DNA from: Chloroflexota bacterium | GTDB lineage: Bacteria > Chloroflexota > Limnocylindria > QHBO01 | Direction: 5' to 3' | DNA: 11,872 nt | Assembly: GCA_029865285.1 (NCBI GenBank) | Contig: JAOUHE010000044.1 | Coordinates: 1 to 11,872, forward strand | Part shown: positions 5,087-11,048 of the stretch, piece after piece | Layout of the letters: each line of letters starts with the position of its first letter | Position numbering within the stretch: the first letter of the stretch is position 1 | Translations under genes and position numbers: made by a program | The notes under the pieces: model-generated | Seen by the model: the letters and a program-made list of their open reading frames with translations, nothing else | What the model was told of the DNA's origin: nothing | Databases searched by the model: none

Positions 5087-7341
5087 GCGTAGAGCCGCCC
5101 GCGCACCGCGGCGACGGCTGCCGTGACGATCTGGTCGGTCCCGACCAGGACCGCGCTGGTCGCCGTCCCGAGCGGAACGAAGCTGTCAACGGCTCGCACC
5201 GACCCCAGCAGGTGGCCGATCCCGGCCTCCGCCAGGTCGGCGATGATCGCGTCAGCCACGCCGCCCCCGGTCCTGCGGCACTCATCGACCACCAGCACGT
5301 TGCCCACCTGAGCGGCATGCTCTCGAATCGCCGCCGTCGGGAGCGGATTCAGCCAGCGCAGATCGATGACGCGCACCGCCATCTGGTGATCGGCCGCCAG
5401 TTGGCGGGCCGCCTGCAGCGAGAGGCGCAGCCCGTTGGCGTAACTGATGATCAGCAGATCCGGGCGCGCGGTGCCGGGCGCGTCGTACACCCCGACCTCA
5501 CCGGGAAGCAGGGTCGCCGGCGGCGCGGGGTAATCGGTCAGCCAGCCGCCGTCACCATCGGCCTCCAGGTCCTTCTCGTGGTACAGCGCGATCGGCTCCA
5601 GGAAGACGACCACGCGACCATCCTCGGCGGCCATGGCGATCGCGCCGCGCAGCATGCGTGCGGCATCGTCACCTCGCGACGGCACGGCCAGCACCAGGCC
5701 CGGGATGTCGCGGAGCGCGCCGATGCTGTTGTCGTTGTGGAAATGGCCCCCGAAGCCCTTCTGATAGGCGAGCCCGGCGATGCGCACGACCATCGGGTTG
5801 CGGAACTGCCCGCTGCTGAAGAACTGCAGCGATGTCGCTTCGCCGCGCAGCTGGTCGATGGCGTTGTGGACGTAGGCCAGGTACTGGATCTCCGGGACGG
5901 GGAGGAGGCCAATGTGGGCTGCCCCCTGCGCGATCCCCAGGATCGAGGTCTCGTCGAGCAGCGTGTCGAAGACCCGGCCGACCCCGAAGCGCCGCTGCAG
6001 GCCGTTCGTCACGTTGTAGACGCCGCCCTTTCGCCCGACGTCCTCGCCGAAGACGAGCAGTTCCGGGTGGCGGGCCATCTCGTCGATCAGGGCAGCGTTG
6101 ATGCAGCCGGCCAGGGTGCGCGCGTTGGGCGTCGTCGCCTCCTCGGGAAGCGTCCCGCCATGGATCTCGCGCCGCGTGTCAGTATCCACCAGGCCCGCGC
6201 GAGCTCGCTCCGCGACCCGCTTCGGGTGGCTTGGGGCCAGCGGGGCGACGACCTCCTCGGTCGTCTCGAGTCGGGGTCGGCGGGTCGACTCCTCGGCGGC
6301 AGCCCACACGCGGCGGCGGGTGTCCGCCACCAGCTCGCGCAGCTGCTCCGGGGTCGCCGCTCCTGATTCGATCAGGCGCCTCGCGTTGCCCAGCAGCGGG
6401 TCGCGCGCCTCGGTCGCGATGATCTCCGCGGCTGACCGGTAGACCTGCTCCGCGTCGCTGCCGCCGTGTCCCCACAACCTCACCGTGGGAAGGTGCAGGA
6501 AGGCCGGCCGACGGGCACCCCGGACGTAGTGGATCGCCTCGGCAACGGCGTCCCAGACCTCGTCGATCTCGCCGTCGGCGAAGTGGTAGGCGAGGTGCTC
6601 CATCGTTGAGAACGTGGACGAGATCCACCTCTCCGGCGTCCGGACGCTGATGCCGGTCTGGTTGTCCTCGCAGATGAAGAGGATCGGCATCGGCAGACCG
6701 ATCCGGACCGCATACCGAGCCGTATTGATGGCCGAGAGCGCGGTCGCGTGGTTTGCGCTGGCGTCTCCGAATGAGCAGGCCACGATGGCGTCATCGGGCA
6801 GGTCGATCGCAACGCCGAGCCGGCGCGCGCGCGCCAGGCTGAATGCCAGGCCCATCGCCTTGGGGAGGTGGCTGGCGATGGTCGACGTCTGCGGCGGCAC
6901 CCACAGGGGTCGGCTGCCCCATACCTTGTGCCGACCCTGCGCGATGGGGTCCTCGCGGCTGGCAACCATGCCGAGCAGCGTGTCGAACGCCGGCGTGCTA
7001 CCCGGCAGCTGGCGCGCCCGCGCCATCATCAGCGCGCCCGAGCGGTAGTGCAGGAACGCCGGGTCGGTGATCCGCAGCTGCGCTCCGAGCGTCACGTTGT
7101 TCTCGTGTCCCGCGCTGCTGATCGTGTGGAAGCTGCGGTTCGTCTTCTTGAGCTCGCGCGCGGCAACGTCGAGCTGGCGCGACAGGACCTGGTCCTCGAA
7201 CAGCTCGACCGCCTTGCGCGCCGTCAGTCCGCTCCCCGCGCGCAGCGGCGCATCGCCGGGCAGCACGCTGGCCGCCTGGGCGGCGGTCGCGAGATAGGCG
7301 TCGAGCGCGGACTCGACGATGGCGACACGATCGAAGGTCAT
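5083..7341 (-). CDS. Fused 2-oxoacid dehydrogenase E1 (alpha and beta in one chain), ThDP-dependent
   Basis: This 752-residue protein contains a complete E1-alpha followed by a complete E1-beta, as in pyruvate, branched-chain 2-oxoacid and acetoin dehydrogenases. It would decarboxylate a 2-oxoacid and pass the acyl group to a lipoylated E2. In the alpha part the ThDP/metal motif starts at G192-D193 (FGDASANHATALSAIN) and closes with CEDNQ (224-228). In the beta part GEDVGRKGGVYNVTNGL (432-448) and DTLLDETSILGIAQGAA (459-475) hold the conserved Glu (E464) expected to activate ThDP. The transketolase C-terminal domain runs from about 613 to the end (LRWLNPLPT; VDECRRTGGG). The frame is open to 7449, but homology begins at MTFDRVAIVESALDAYLATA, so the ATG at 7341 is chosen. 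A link of about 35 residues (365-405) joins the halves. No E2 or E3 gene lies nearby. It is the first gene of an operon with an FabD-like acyltransferase. Confidence 0.93.
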   Translation of the reverse strand: MTFDRVAIVESALDAYLATAAQAASVLPGDAPLRAGSGLTARKAVELFEDQVLSRQLDVAARELKKTNRSFHTISSAGHENNVTLGAQLRITDPAFLHYRSGALMMARARQLPGSTPAFDTLLGMVASREDPIAQGRHKVWGSRPLWVPPQTSTIASHLPKAMGLAFSLARARRLGVAIDLPDDAIVACSFGDASANHATALSAINTARYAVRIGLPMPILFICEDNQTGISVRTPERWISSTFSTMEHLAYHFADGEIDEVWDAVAEAIHYVRGARRPAFLHLPTVRLWGHGGSDAEQVYRSAAEIIATEARDPLLGNARRLIESGAATPEQLRELVADTRRRVWAAAEESTRRPRLETTEEVVAPLAPSHPKRVAERARAGLVDTDTRREIHGGTLPEEATTPNARTLAGCINAALIDEMARHPELLVFGEDVGRKGGVYNVTNGLQRRFGVGRVFDTLLDETSILGIAQGAAHIGLLPVPEIQYLAYVHNAIDQLRGEATSLQFFSSGQFRNPMVVRIAGLAYQKGFGGHFHNDNSIGALRDIPGLVLAVPSRGDDAARMLRGAIAMAAEDGRVVVFLEPIALYHEKDLEADGDGGWLTDYPAPPATLLPGEVGVYDAPGTARPDLLIISYANGLRLSLQAARQLAADHQMAVRVIDLRWLNPLPTAAIREHAAQVGNVLVVDECRRTGGGVADAIIADLAEAGIGHLLGSVRAVDSFVPLGTATSAVLVGTDQIVTAAVAAVRGRLYA

Positions 7342-7388
7342 GCGCGAGGTTCTCGATGCTCGAGGGTGGGATGGCCGGTGGGCCCGCA

Positions 7389-7417
7389 ATGATACGCGCC
7401 CGGTAAGCACGTGGTAA
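7389..7417 (-). promoter_or_regulatory. Putative sigma-70-type promoter of the E1 operon
   Basis: On the minus strand, TTACCA (complement of 7412-7417) is followed after exactly 17 nt by TATCAT (complement of 7389-7394), four and five matches respectively to the consensus boxes. It would give a leader of about 40 nt before the ATG at 7341. The -35 and spacer contain a direct repeat: on the plus strand GGTAAG at 7402-7407 and 7413-7418, eleven bp apart, flanking a CACGTG palindrome at 7408-7413. This layout could be an operator, as the repeats fall on the same helix face. Confidence 0.4.
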
Positions 7418-7430
7418 GTCCGCGATAAGG

Positions 7431-7440
7431 CACCCGGGTG
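7431..7440. promoter_or_regulatory. Perfect 10-bp palindrome upstream of the E1 promoter
   Basis: CACCCGGGTG is a perfect palindrome located 13 bp upstream of the proposed -35 box of the E1 operon. This placement suits an activator or repressor site. A partial copy, CACCCGGG, occurs at about 7516-7523. The regulator is unknown, and a GC-rich 10-mer palindrome can arise by chance. Confidence 0.25.
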
Positions 7441-7459
7441 TCTCCTCACCGTCCTCGTG

Positions 7460-7480
7460 GACGCCGCATCTGTCGGCGTC
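7460..7480. terminator. Hairpin between the EamA-family gene and the E1 operon
   Basis: GACGCCG (7460-7466), a 7-nt loop and CGGCGTC (7474-7480) form a perfect 7-bp stem. It sits about 100 bp downstream of the EamA-family stop (7580) on the minus strand and upstream of the E1 promoter, which is a fitting position for a terminator separating the two units. There is no T-run on either strand, so the assignment as an intrinsic terminator is tentative. Apart from this and the promoter elements, nothing else is recognisable in 7342-7579. Confidence 0.3.
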
Positions 7481-7579
7481 GCAGAGACTCACGGAGATGA
7501 ACCGATGCGCACGATCACCCGGGATTGCAGCGGCCACACCGGAGGCGGTTGGCCTGCCTGAACCCAGGGCCCCGGCCGG

Positions 7580-8419
7580 TCAGCCCCCGAGCGAGATGAG
7601 GACGATCCCCGCCACGGCGACGAGCACGGCCACCATACCGAGGCGAGGGAGTGACTCGCCCAACAGCACGCGGGCCAACAGCATGGTGACCAGCGGATAG
7701 AGTCCCGAAAGCGCGGCGGCGATGCCGACCCCCAGCGTCGCAAAGGAGAGGACCACGAGGCCGTTGGCGGCAACGTCCAGCGCGCCCGCCAGTGCCACCA
7801 GCCGTCCCGCGCCGTGCAGCAGAATCCGCTCGTTACGAGCCATCACCATGCCTCCCACGACCAGCGTCGCGGTGCCGCGTGCGGCGACCAGTGCCCAGAG
7901 TTGCCCGCTTTCGGCGGCGCGGTTCACGAAGACGAACCAGAGACCGAAGCCGATCGCCGCGCCGACCGCAAGGATCAGCCCCTGGCGGCTGACGCCATGC
8001 CTCGTCGCGCCGCTCGCGGCGGCCGCGGCGGCCACGGCGCAGCCGACGCCTGCGAGCTGAAGGGGGCTGACAGCGTCGCCCCAGACGAGGACCCCGACGC
8101 CGAGCGAGATGAGGACGCTGCCCACGCCGGACACCGCGGCGACGAGGCCCATCGACCCCTGTGCCAGGGCGCGATAGAGGGCCGCCAGGCCGAGACCTCC
8201 GAACACGCCACCGATGCTCCCGATGAGAAGAGTCGGCGCATCGGGCGGTGCGGGCCGGAGCAGCAGAAGCCCACCCAGCAGCAGCAGGAAGCCGATCAGC
8301 TGCGCGCCGGCGGCGACGACCAGGCCACCGGCCCGGCGGGCAGCGACGCCACCGGCCACGTCCCCCGCGCCCCAACTGGCGGCGGCGCCGAGTGCGAGGC
8401 CGACCCCGGGTTCAATCAC
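7580..8419 (-). CDS. EamA/DMT-superfamily membrane transporter
   Basis: This 279-residue, very hydrophobic protein fits the ten-helix drug/metabolite transporter fold, made of two five-helix EamA repeats. Helices can be seen at VGLALGAAASWGAGDVAGGV, LIGFLLLLGGLLLL, GSIGGVFGGLGLAALY and SVLISLGVGVLVWGD in the first repeat. After a short polar stretch (SGATRHGVSRQG), GLILAVGAAIGFGLWFVF opens the second. The typical EamA closing motif SGLYPLVTMLLARVLLGES, followed by LGMVAVLVAVAGIVLISLGG, ends the protein. The GTG at 8419 is chosen because AAAGGAGGAG (complement of 8424-8433) lies at ideal spacing and the protein becomes membrane-like immediately after. The longer frame upstream to 8548 is Arg-rich and unlike a transporter. 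The substrate cannot be predicted; family members export amino acids, sugars or toxic metabolites. It diverges from the polyamine-type ABC operon. Confidence 0.88.
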   Translation of the reverse strand: MIEPGVGLALGAAASWGAGDVAGGVAARRAGGLVVAAGAQLIGFLLLLGGLLLLRPAPPDAPTLLIGSIGGVFGGLGLAALYRALAQGSMGLVAAVSGVGSVLISLGVGVLVWGDAVSPLQLAGVGCAVAAAAAASGATRHGVSRQGLILAVGAAIGFGLWFVFVNRAAESGQLWALVAARGTATLVVGGMVMARNERILLHGAGRLVALAGALDVAANGLVVLSFATLGVGIAAALSGLYPLVTMLLARVLLGESLPRLGMVAVLVAVAGIVLISLGG

Positions 8420-8537
8420 GCGGCTCCTCCTTTGGCCGTCGCAGCGCGGCGGGCGCCCGGACTGTACCAGTCGAGCAGCCACATGTTCGTGGGGCCAGCC
8501 ACCACGGATGGACCCAGTCGGACGCCTGTCCGCGCGC

Positions 8538-8555
8538 TTGACAGCCACCCGTCAA
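8538..8555. promoter_or_regulatory. TTGAC-N8-GTCAA inverted repeat in the divergent promoter region
   Basis: TTGAC (8538-8542) and GTCAA (8551-8555) form a perfect 5-bp inverted repeat with an 8-bp spacer. The left arm extends to TTGACA, a consensus -35 box for the ABC operon on the plus strand. At 17-bp spacing the -10 would be CACAGT (8561-8566), only a half match. The element may be a promoter overlapped by a dimeric regulator site. It lies between the divergent EamA-family and PotA-like genes. Confidence 0.35.
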
Positions 8556-8592
8556 CGCCGCACAGTTCGCCAATCTCGGGACACCGTTTGCG

Positions 8593-8610
8593 GCGTCGGG
8601 CGACCGACGC
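8593..8610 (+). promoter_or_regulatory. GNRA-tetraloop hairpin in the leader of the ABC transporter operon
   Basis: GCGTCGG-GCGA-CCGACGC gives a perfect 7-bp stem capped by a GCGA loop, which is a stable GNRA tetraloop. It ends about 30 nt before the proposed TTG start. It is followed by GCGCGTTTCC, with only a short T stretch, so termination is unlikely to be efficient. It could be an mRNA-stabilising or leader-regulatory structure if transcription starts upstream, for example at the 8538 -35 box. Confidence 0.35.
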
Positions 8611-8619
8611 GCGCGTTTC

Positions 8620-8640
8620 CGAGCCCTCGCGAGGGATTCG
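8620..8640 (+). promoter_or_regulatory. Palindromic hairpin covering the ribosome binding site of the PotA-like gene
   Basis: CCCTCGCGAGGG at 8624-8635 is a perfect 12-bp palindrome whose right half contains GAGGG, the likely Shine-Dalgarno for the TTG at 8641. In RNA it folds as CCCU/AGGG with a CGCG loop, and outer CGA (8620-8622) can pair with UCG (8638-8640). The whole ribosome binding site and spacer could therefore be locked in a short stem ending at the start codon. At DNA level it could instead be an operator. Confidence 0.35.
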
Positions 8641-9780
8641 TTGCCCGTCGACCCGATGACCGCATCCGCCGGCACAGAGGCCGCCACGAATGCGGCCGAA
8701 CGCGTATCCGGCAGCGTGCCTGCGGTCCGCCTCGAACGGCTCGAGAAGCGCTTTGGCGAGATCGCCGCGGTGGCCGGAATCGATCTGGAAATCGGCGACG
8801 GCGAATTCTTTTCGATGCTCGGCCCATCGGGGTCAGGAAAGACGACGACACTGCGCATGATCGCCGGCTTCGAGCAGCCGACCGGCGGCCGGATCCTGCT
8901 CCACGGCGCGGATGTGACCGGCGTTCCGCCGTTCGATCGCGATGTGAATACCGTCTTCCAGGACTACGCCCTCTTCCCGCACATGTCGGTCGCCGAGAAC
9001 GTGGCGTACGGGTTGATGGTGCGCAAGGTGCCGGCCGCCGAGCGGAAACAGCGGGTGACGGACGCCCTGCTCATGGTGCAGCTGGATGGGTATGACAAGC
9101 GCCGTCCGGGGCAGTTATCCGGTGGTCAGCGCCAGCGCGTGGCGCTGGCGAGGGCGCTCGTCAATCGGCCTCGTGTGCTGTTGCTCGACGAGCCGCTGGG
9201 TGCGCTCGACCTGAAACTGCGGCAGGAGATGCAGATTGAGTTGAAGGCGATCCAGGAGCAGGTCGGGATCACCTTCATCTATGTCACGCACGATCAGGAA
9301 GAGGCGCTCACCATGAGCGACCGCCTGGCGGTATTCAACCGGGGAGCCATCGAGCAGGTCGGCACTCCGGCCGAGGTGTACGAGCGCCCGGGCACGACCT
9401 TTGTCGCCGGCTTCGTGGGCACGTCGAACCTGCTCACCGGAGAGACGGCGCGGGCCGTCATCGGCAGGGAGGGGACCTTTACGGTCCGGCCGGAGAAGAT
9501 CCGACTCGGCAAGATCGGCGACGAAGCGGCCGATGGCGAACTGTCCGCGCTCGGAAGGGTGCGCGAAGTCGTGTACCTGGGGTCCGATACGCGCTATATC
9601 GTTGTGCTCGACGAGGGAGGCGAGTTGGTCGTTACCCAGCAGAACCTGGAGTCCTCGTCGATGGAGGCGCTCGCGGCGAAAGGCAGGCCGGTACGGCTCG
9701 CCTGGCGGCGGGAGCACGTGCTGGCCCTGGCGGGCAGTCCGCGGGCAGCGACAGAAGGAGAGGACGCGAACAGCCCATGA
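8641..9780 (+). CDS. potA: ABC transporter ATP-binding protein, polyamine-type (PotA-like)
   Basis: This 379-residue ATPase would energise uptake through the membrane permease encoded downstream. All nucleotide-binding motifs are intact: Walker A GPSGSGKT (61-68), Q-loop Q107 in VFQDYALFPH, signature LSGGQRQR (159-166), Walker B VLLLDE (179-184), D-loop LGALD (186-190) and H-loop H217 in YVTHDQEEAL. The C-terminal part (about 285-370; FTVRPEKIRLGK, VVYLGSDTRYIVVL) is a TOBE domain, as in PotA and related polyamine, thiamine or Fe3+ ATPases. The TTG at 8641 is preferred because GAGGG lies 5 nt upstream; an ATG at 8656 is an alternative without a Shine-Dalgarno. Either start leaves about 25 non-conserved residues before the ABC domain. 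The stop overlaps the binding-protein start (ATGA). The substrate class is inferred from the operon partners. Confidence 0.92.
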   Translation: MPVDPMTASAGTEAATNAAERVSGSVPAVRLERLEKRFGEIAAVAGIDLEIGDGEFFSMLGPSGSGKTTTLRMIAGFEQPTGGRILLHGADVTGVPPFDRDVNTVFQDYALFPHMSVAENVAYGLMVRKVPAAERKQRVTDALLMVQLDGYDKRRPGQLSGGQRQRVALARALVNRPRVLLLDEPLGALDLKLRQEMQIELKAIQEQVGITFIYVTHDQEEALTMSDRLAVFNRGAIEQVGTPAEVYERPGTTFVAGFVGTSNLLTGETARAVIGREGTFTVRPEKIRLGKIGDEAADGELSALGRVREVVYLGSDTRYIVVLDEGGELVVTQQNLESSSMEALAAKGRPVRLAWRREHVLALAGSPRAATEGEDANSP

Positions 9781-10940
9781 GAACCTTGCGAATCACTGCG
9801 TTGATGGCTGCCGTGGCCATTGTCGCCGCGGCCTGCGGTGCGTCGGTCCCGAGCGGGGCGCTCACTGCGATCGGCGATCCCGAGGACGCCCTGAATCTGA
9901 TCATCTGGGACGGATATGCCGAGCGTGGCGCCATCGATCCGGCGTATGACTGGGTGACCGGCTTCGAGGACGAGACCGGCTGCATGGTCAACGCCACCCC
10001 CATGACCGACTCGGCCAATGGCGTGCAGCTGCTGCAGTCTGGTCAATATGACGGCGGCTCGTTCTCCGGCGACGCGACGGTGCGCCTGATGGCGGCCGGC
10101 GATGTGGCGCCGGTGAACGTCGACCTCCTGTCGAACTACGCGAACGTCTTCGAGGGGCTCAAGCTCAAGGGCCACAACTCCAAGGACGGCGTCCCGTACG
10201 GCGTGCCCCACGGCCGCGGCCCGAACCTGCTGATGTGGAACACCGAAGCGGTCACGACCGCTCCCACCAGCTGGGACCCGATCTGGGAAGACGGGTCCAT
10301 GTACCAGGGCAAGATCAGCGTCTACGACTCGTCGATCTTCATCGCCGACGCGGCCCTGCACCTGATGACCAAGAACCCCGATCTGGGGATCACCAATCCC
10401 TATCAGCTCAACGATGCGCAGTTCGCGGCCGCGATCGACCTGCTGGAGAAGCAGCGCGACAACGGCGCGCTGTACTGGGGACTGCTGACCGACCAGGTCC
10501 AGTCCTTCGGGTCCGGCGACGTCGTGGTCGGCACGACCTGGCAGTACCAGGTCAGCCTGCTGCAAGGTGAGTCAGCACCGGTCGAGGCGATTCTCCCCGA
10601 TGAGGGTTCGACGGGATGGTCGGACACCTGGATGATCGCCAAGAACGCCGCGCACCCAAACTGCATGTACCTGTGGATGAACCACATGATGTCGGCCGAC
10701 GCGAACGGTCAGGCCACCGTCTGGTTTGGCGAGGCACCGACCAGCCAGGCGGCCTGTGAGTACGCCGAGACGCTGTCTCCGGGGCATTGCGAGCAGACGC
10801 ACGCAACCGACGAGGCCTACTACGACAAGATCTGGTACTGGACCACCCCGCAGGCCGACTGCGCCGATGACGACGCAGCCACCACCTGCAAGGACCAGGA
10901 CGACTGGGTCGCTGCCTGGACGACGCTCCGCGGCAGCTGA
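9777..10940 (+). CDS. Lipoprotein substrate-binding protein, spermidine/putrescine type (PotD-like)
   Basis: This 387-residue extracytoplasmic binding protein would deliver a polyamine or similar cation to the permease. The N-terminus is a short lipoprotein signal: R2/R5, a hydrophobic core (ITALMAAVAIV), then AAAC with C20 as the lipidated Cys. The mature protein has the PotD-like pattern LNLIIWDGYAERGAIDPAYD (39-58), YDGGSFSGDATVRLMAAGDV (91-110), YGVPHGRGPNLLMWN (141-155) and a ligand-side TGWSDTWMI (279-287). Besides C20 there are six cysteines: C69, C296, C327, C338, C362 and C371. The spacing of the last four suggests disulfides C327-C338 and C362-C371. This layout fits an actinobacterial/Chloroflexota-type subgroup as I remember it. 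The ATG overlaps the ATPase stop codon. AGAAGGAGAGG lies rather far upstream (ending about 13 nt before), so coupled re-initiation probably helps. Confidence 0.9.
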   Translation: MRTLRITALMAAVAIVAAACGASVPSGALTAIGDPEDALNLIIWDGYAERGAIDPAYDWVTGFEDETGCMVNATPMTDSANGVQLLQSGQYDGGSFSGDATVRLMAAGDVAPVNVDLLSNYANVFEGLKLKGHNSKDGVPYGVPHGRGPNLLMWNTEAVTTAPTSWDPIWEDGSMYQGKISVYDSSIFIADAALHLMTKNPDLGITNPYQLNDAQFAAAIDLLEKQRDNGALYWGLLTDQVQSFGSGDVVVGTTWQYQVSLLQGESAPVEAILPDEGSTGWSDTWMIAKNAAHPNCMYLWMNHMMSADANGQATVWFGEAPTSQAACEYAETLSPGHCEQTHATDEAYYDKIWYWTTPQADCADDDAATTCKDQDDWVAAWTTLRGS

Positions 10941-10971
10941 TGCCGCAATTCGGATCTCGATCGCGATAGCC

Positions 10972-11007
10972 GAGGCTCCTCGGGGAGACATATCCCCGGG
11001 GAGCCTC
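10972..11007 (+). terminator. Strong intercistronic hairpin between binding-protein and permease genes
   Basis: GAGGCTCCTCGGGG (10972-10985), an 8-nt loop AGACATAT, and CCCCGGGGAGCCTC (10994-11007) pair over 14 positions with a single T-G wobble. This is by far the strongest hairpin in the window. It follows the binding-protein stop by about 30 nt. What follows is pyrimidine-rich (CTTCCTCCCC) but not a T-run, so it is better read as an attenuator or mRNA 3'-end stabiliser that raises the ratio of binding protein to permease than as a full terminator. Confidence 0.6.
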
Positions 11008-11048
11008 CTTCCTCCCCGTCCATTTCCAAGCCGCGCGTGGACTGACCG

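Noticed and set aside
5002..6366. A 454-codon plus-strand frame antisense to the E1 gene
   Set aside because: It is rich in Asp/Arg/His/Gln as expected from reading GC-rich codons backwards, has no recognisable motif, and overlaps a strongly supported E1-beta domain.
7342..7449. N-terminal extension of the E1 protein to the ATG at 7449
   Set aside because: The added 36 residues are Arg/His/Ser-rich, unlike E1 proteins, and would place the proposed promoter inside the gene.
8460..8472. Inverted repeat GACTG-TAC-CAGTC upstream of the EamA-family gene
   Set aside because: The arms are only 5 bp with a 3-nt gap and show no relation to promoter elements; not enough to call an operator.
7814..8659. 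A 281-codon plus-strand frame across the EamA-family gene
   Set aside because: It is antisense to a clear membrane protein gene and has low-complexity Ala/Arg/Asp composition.
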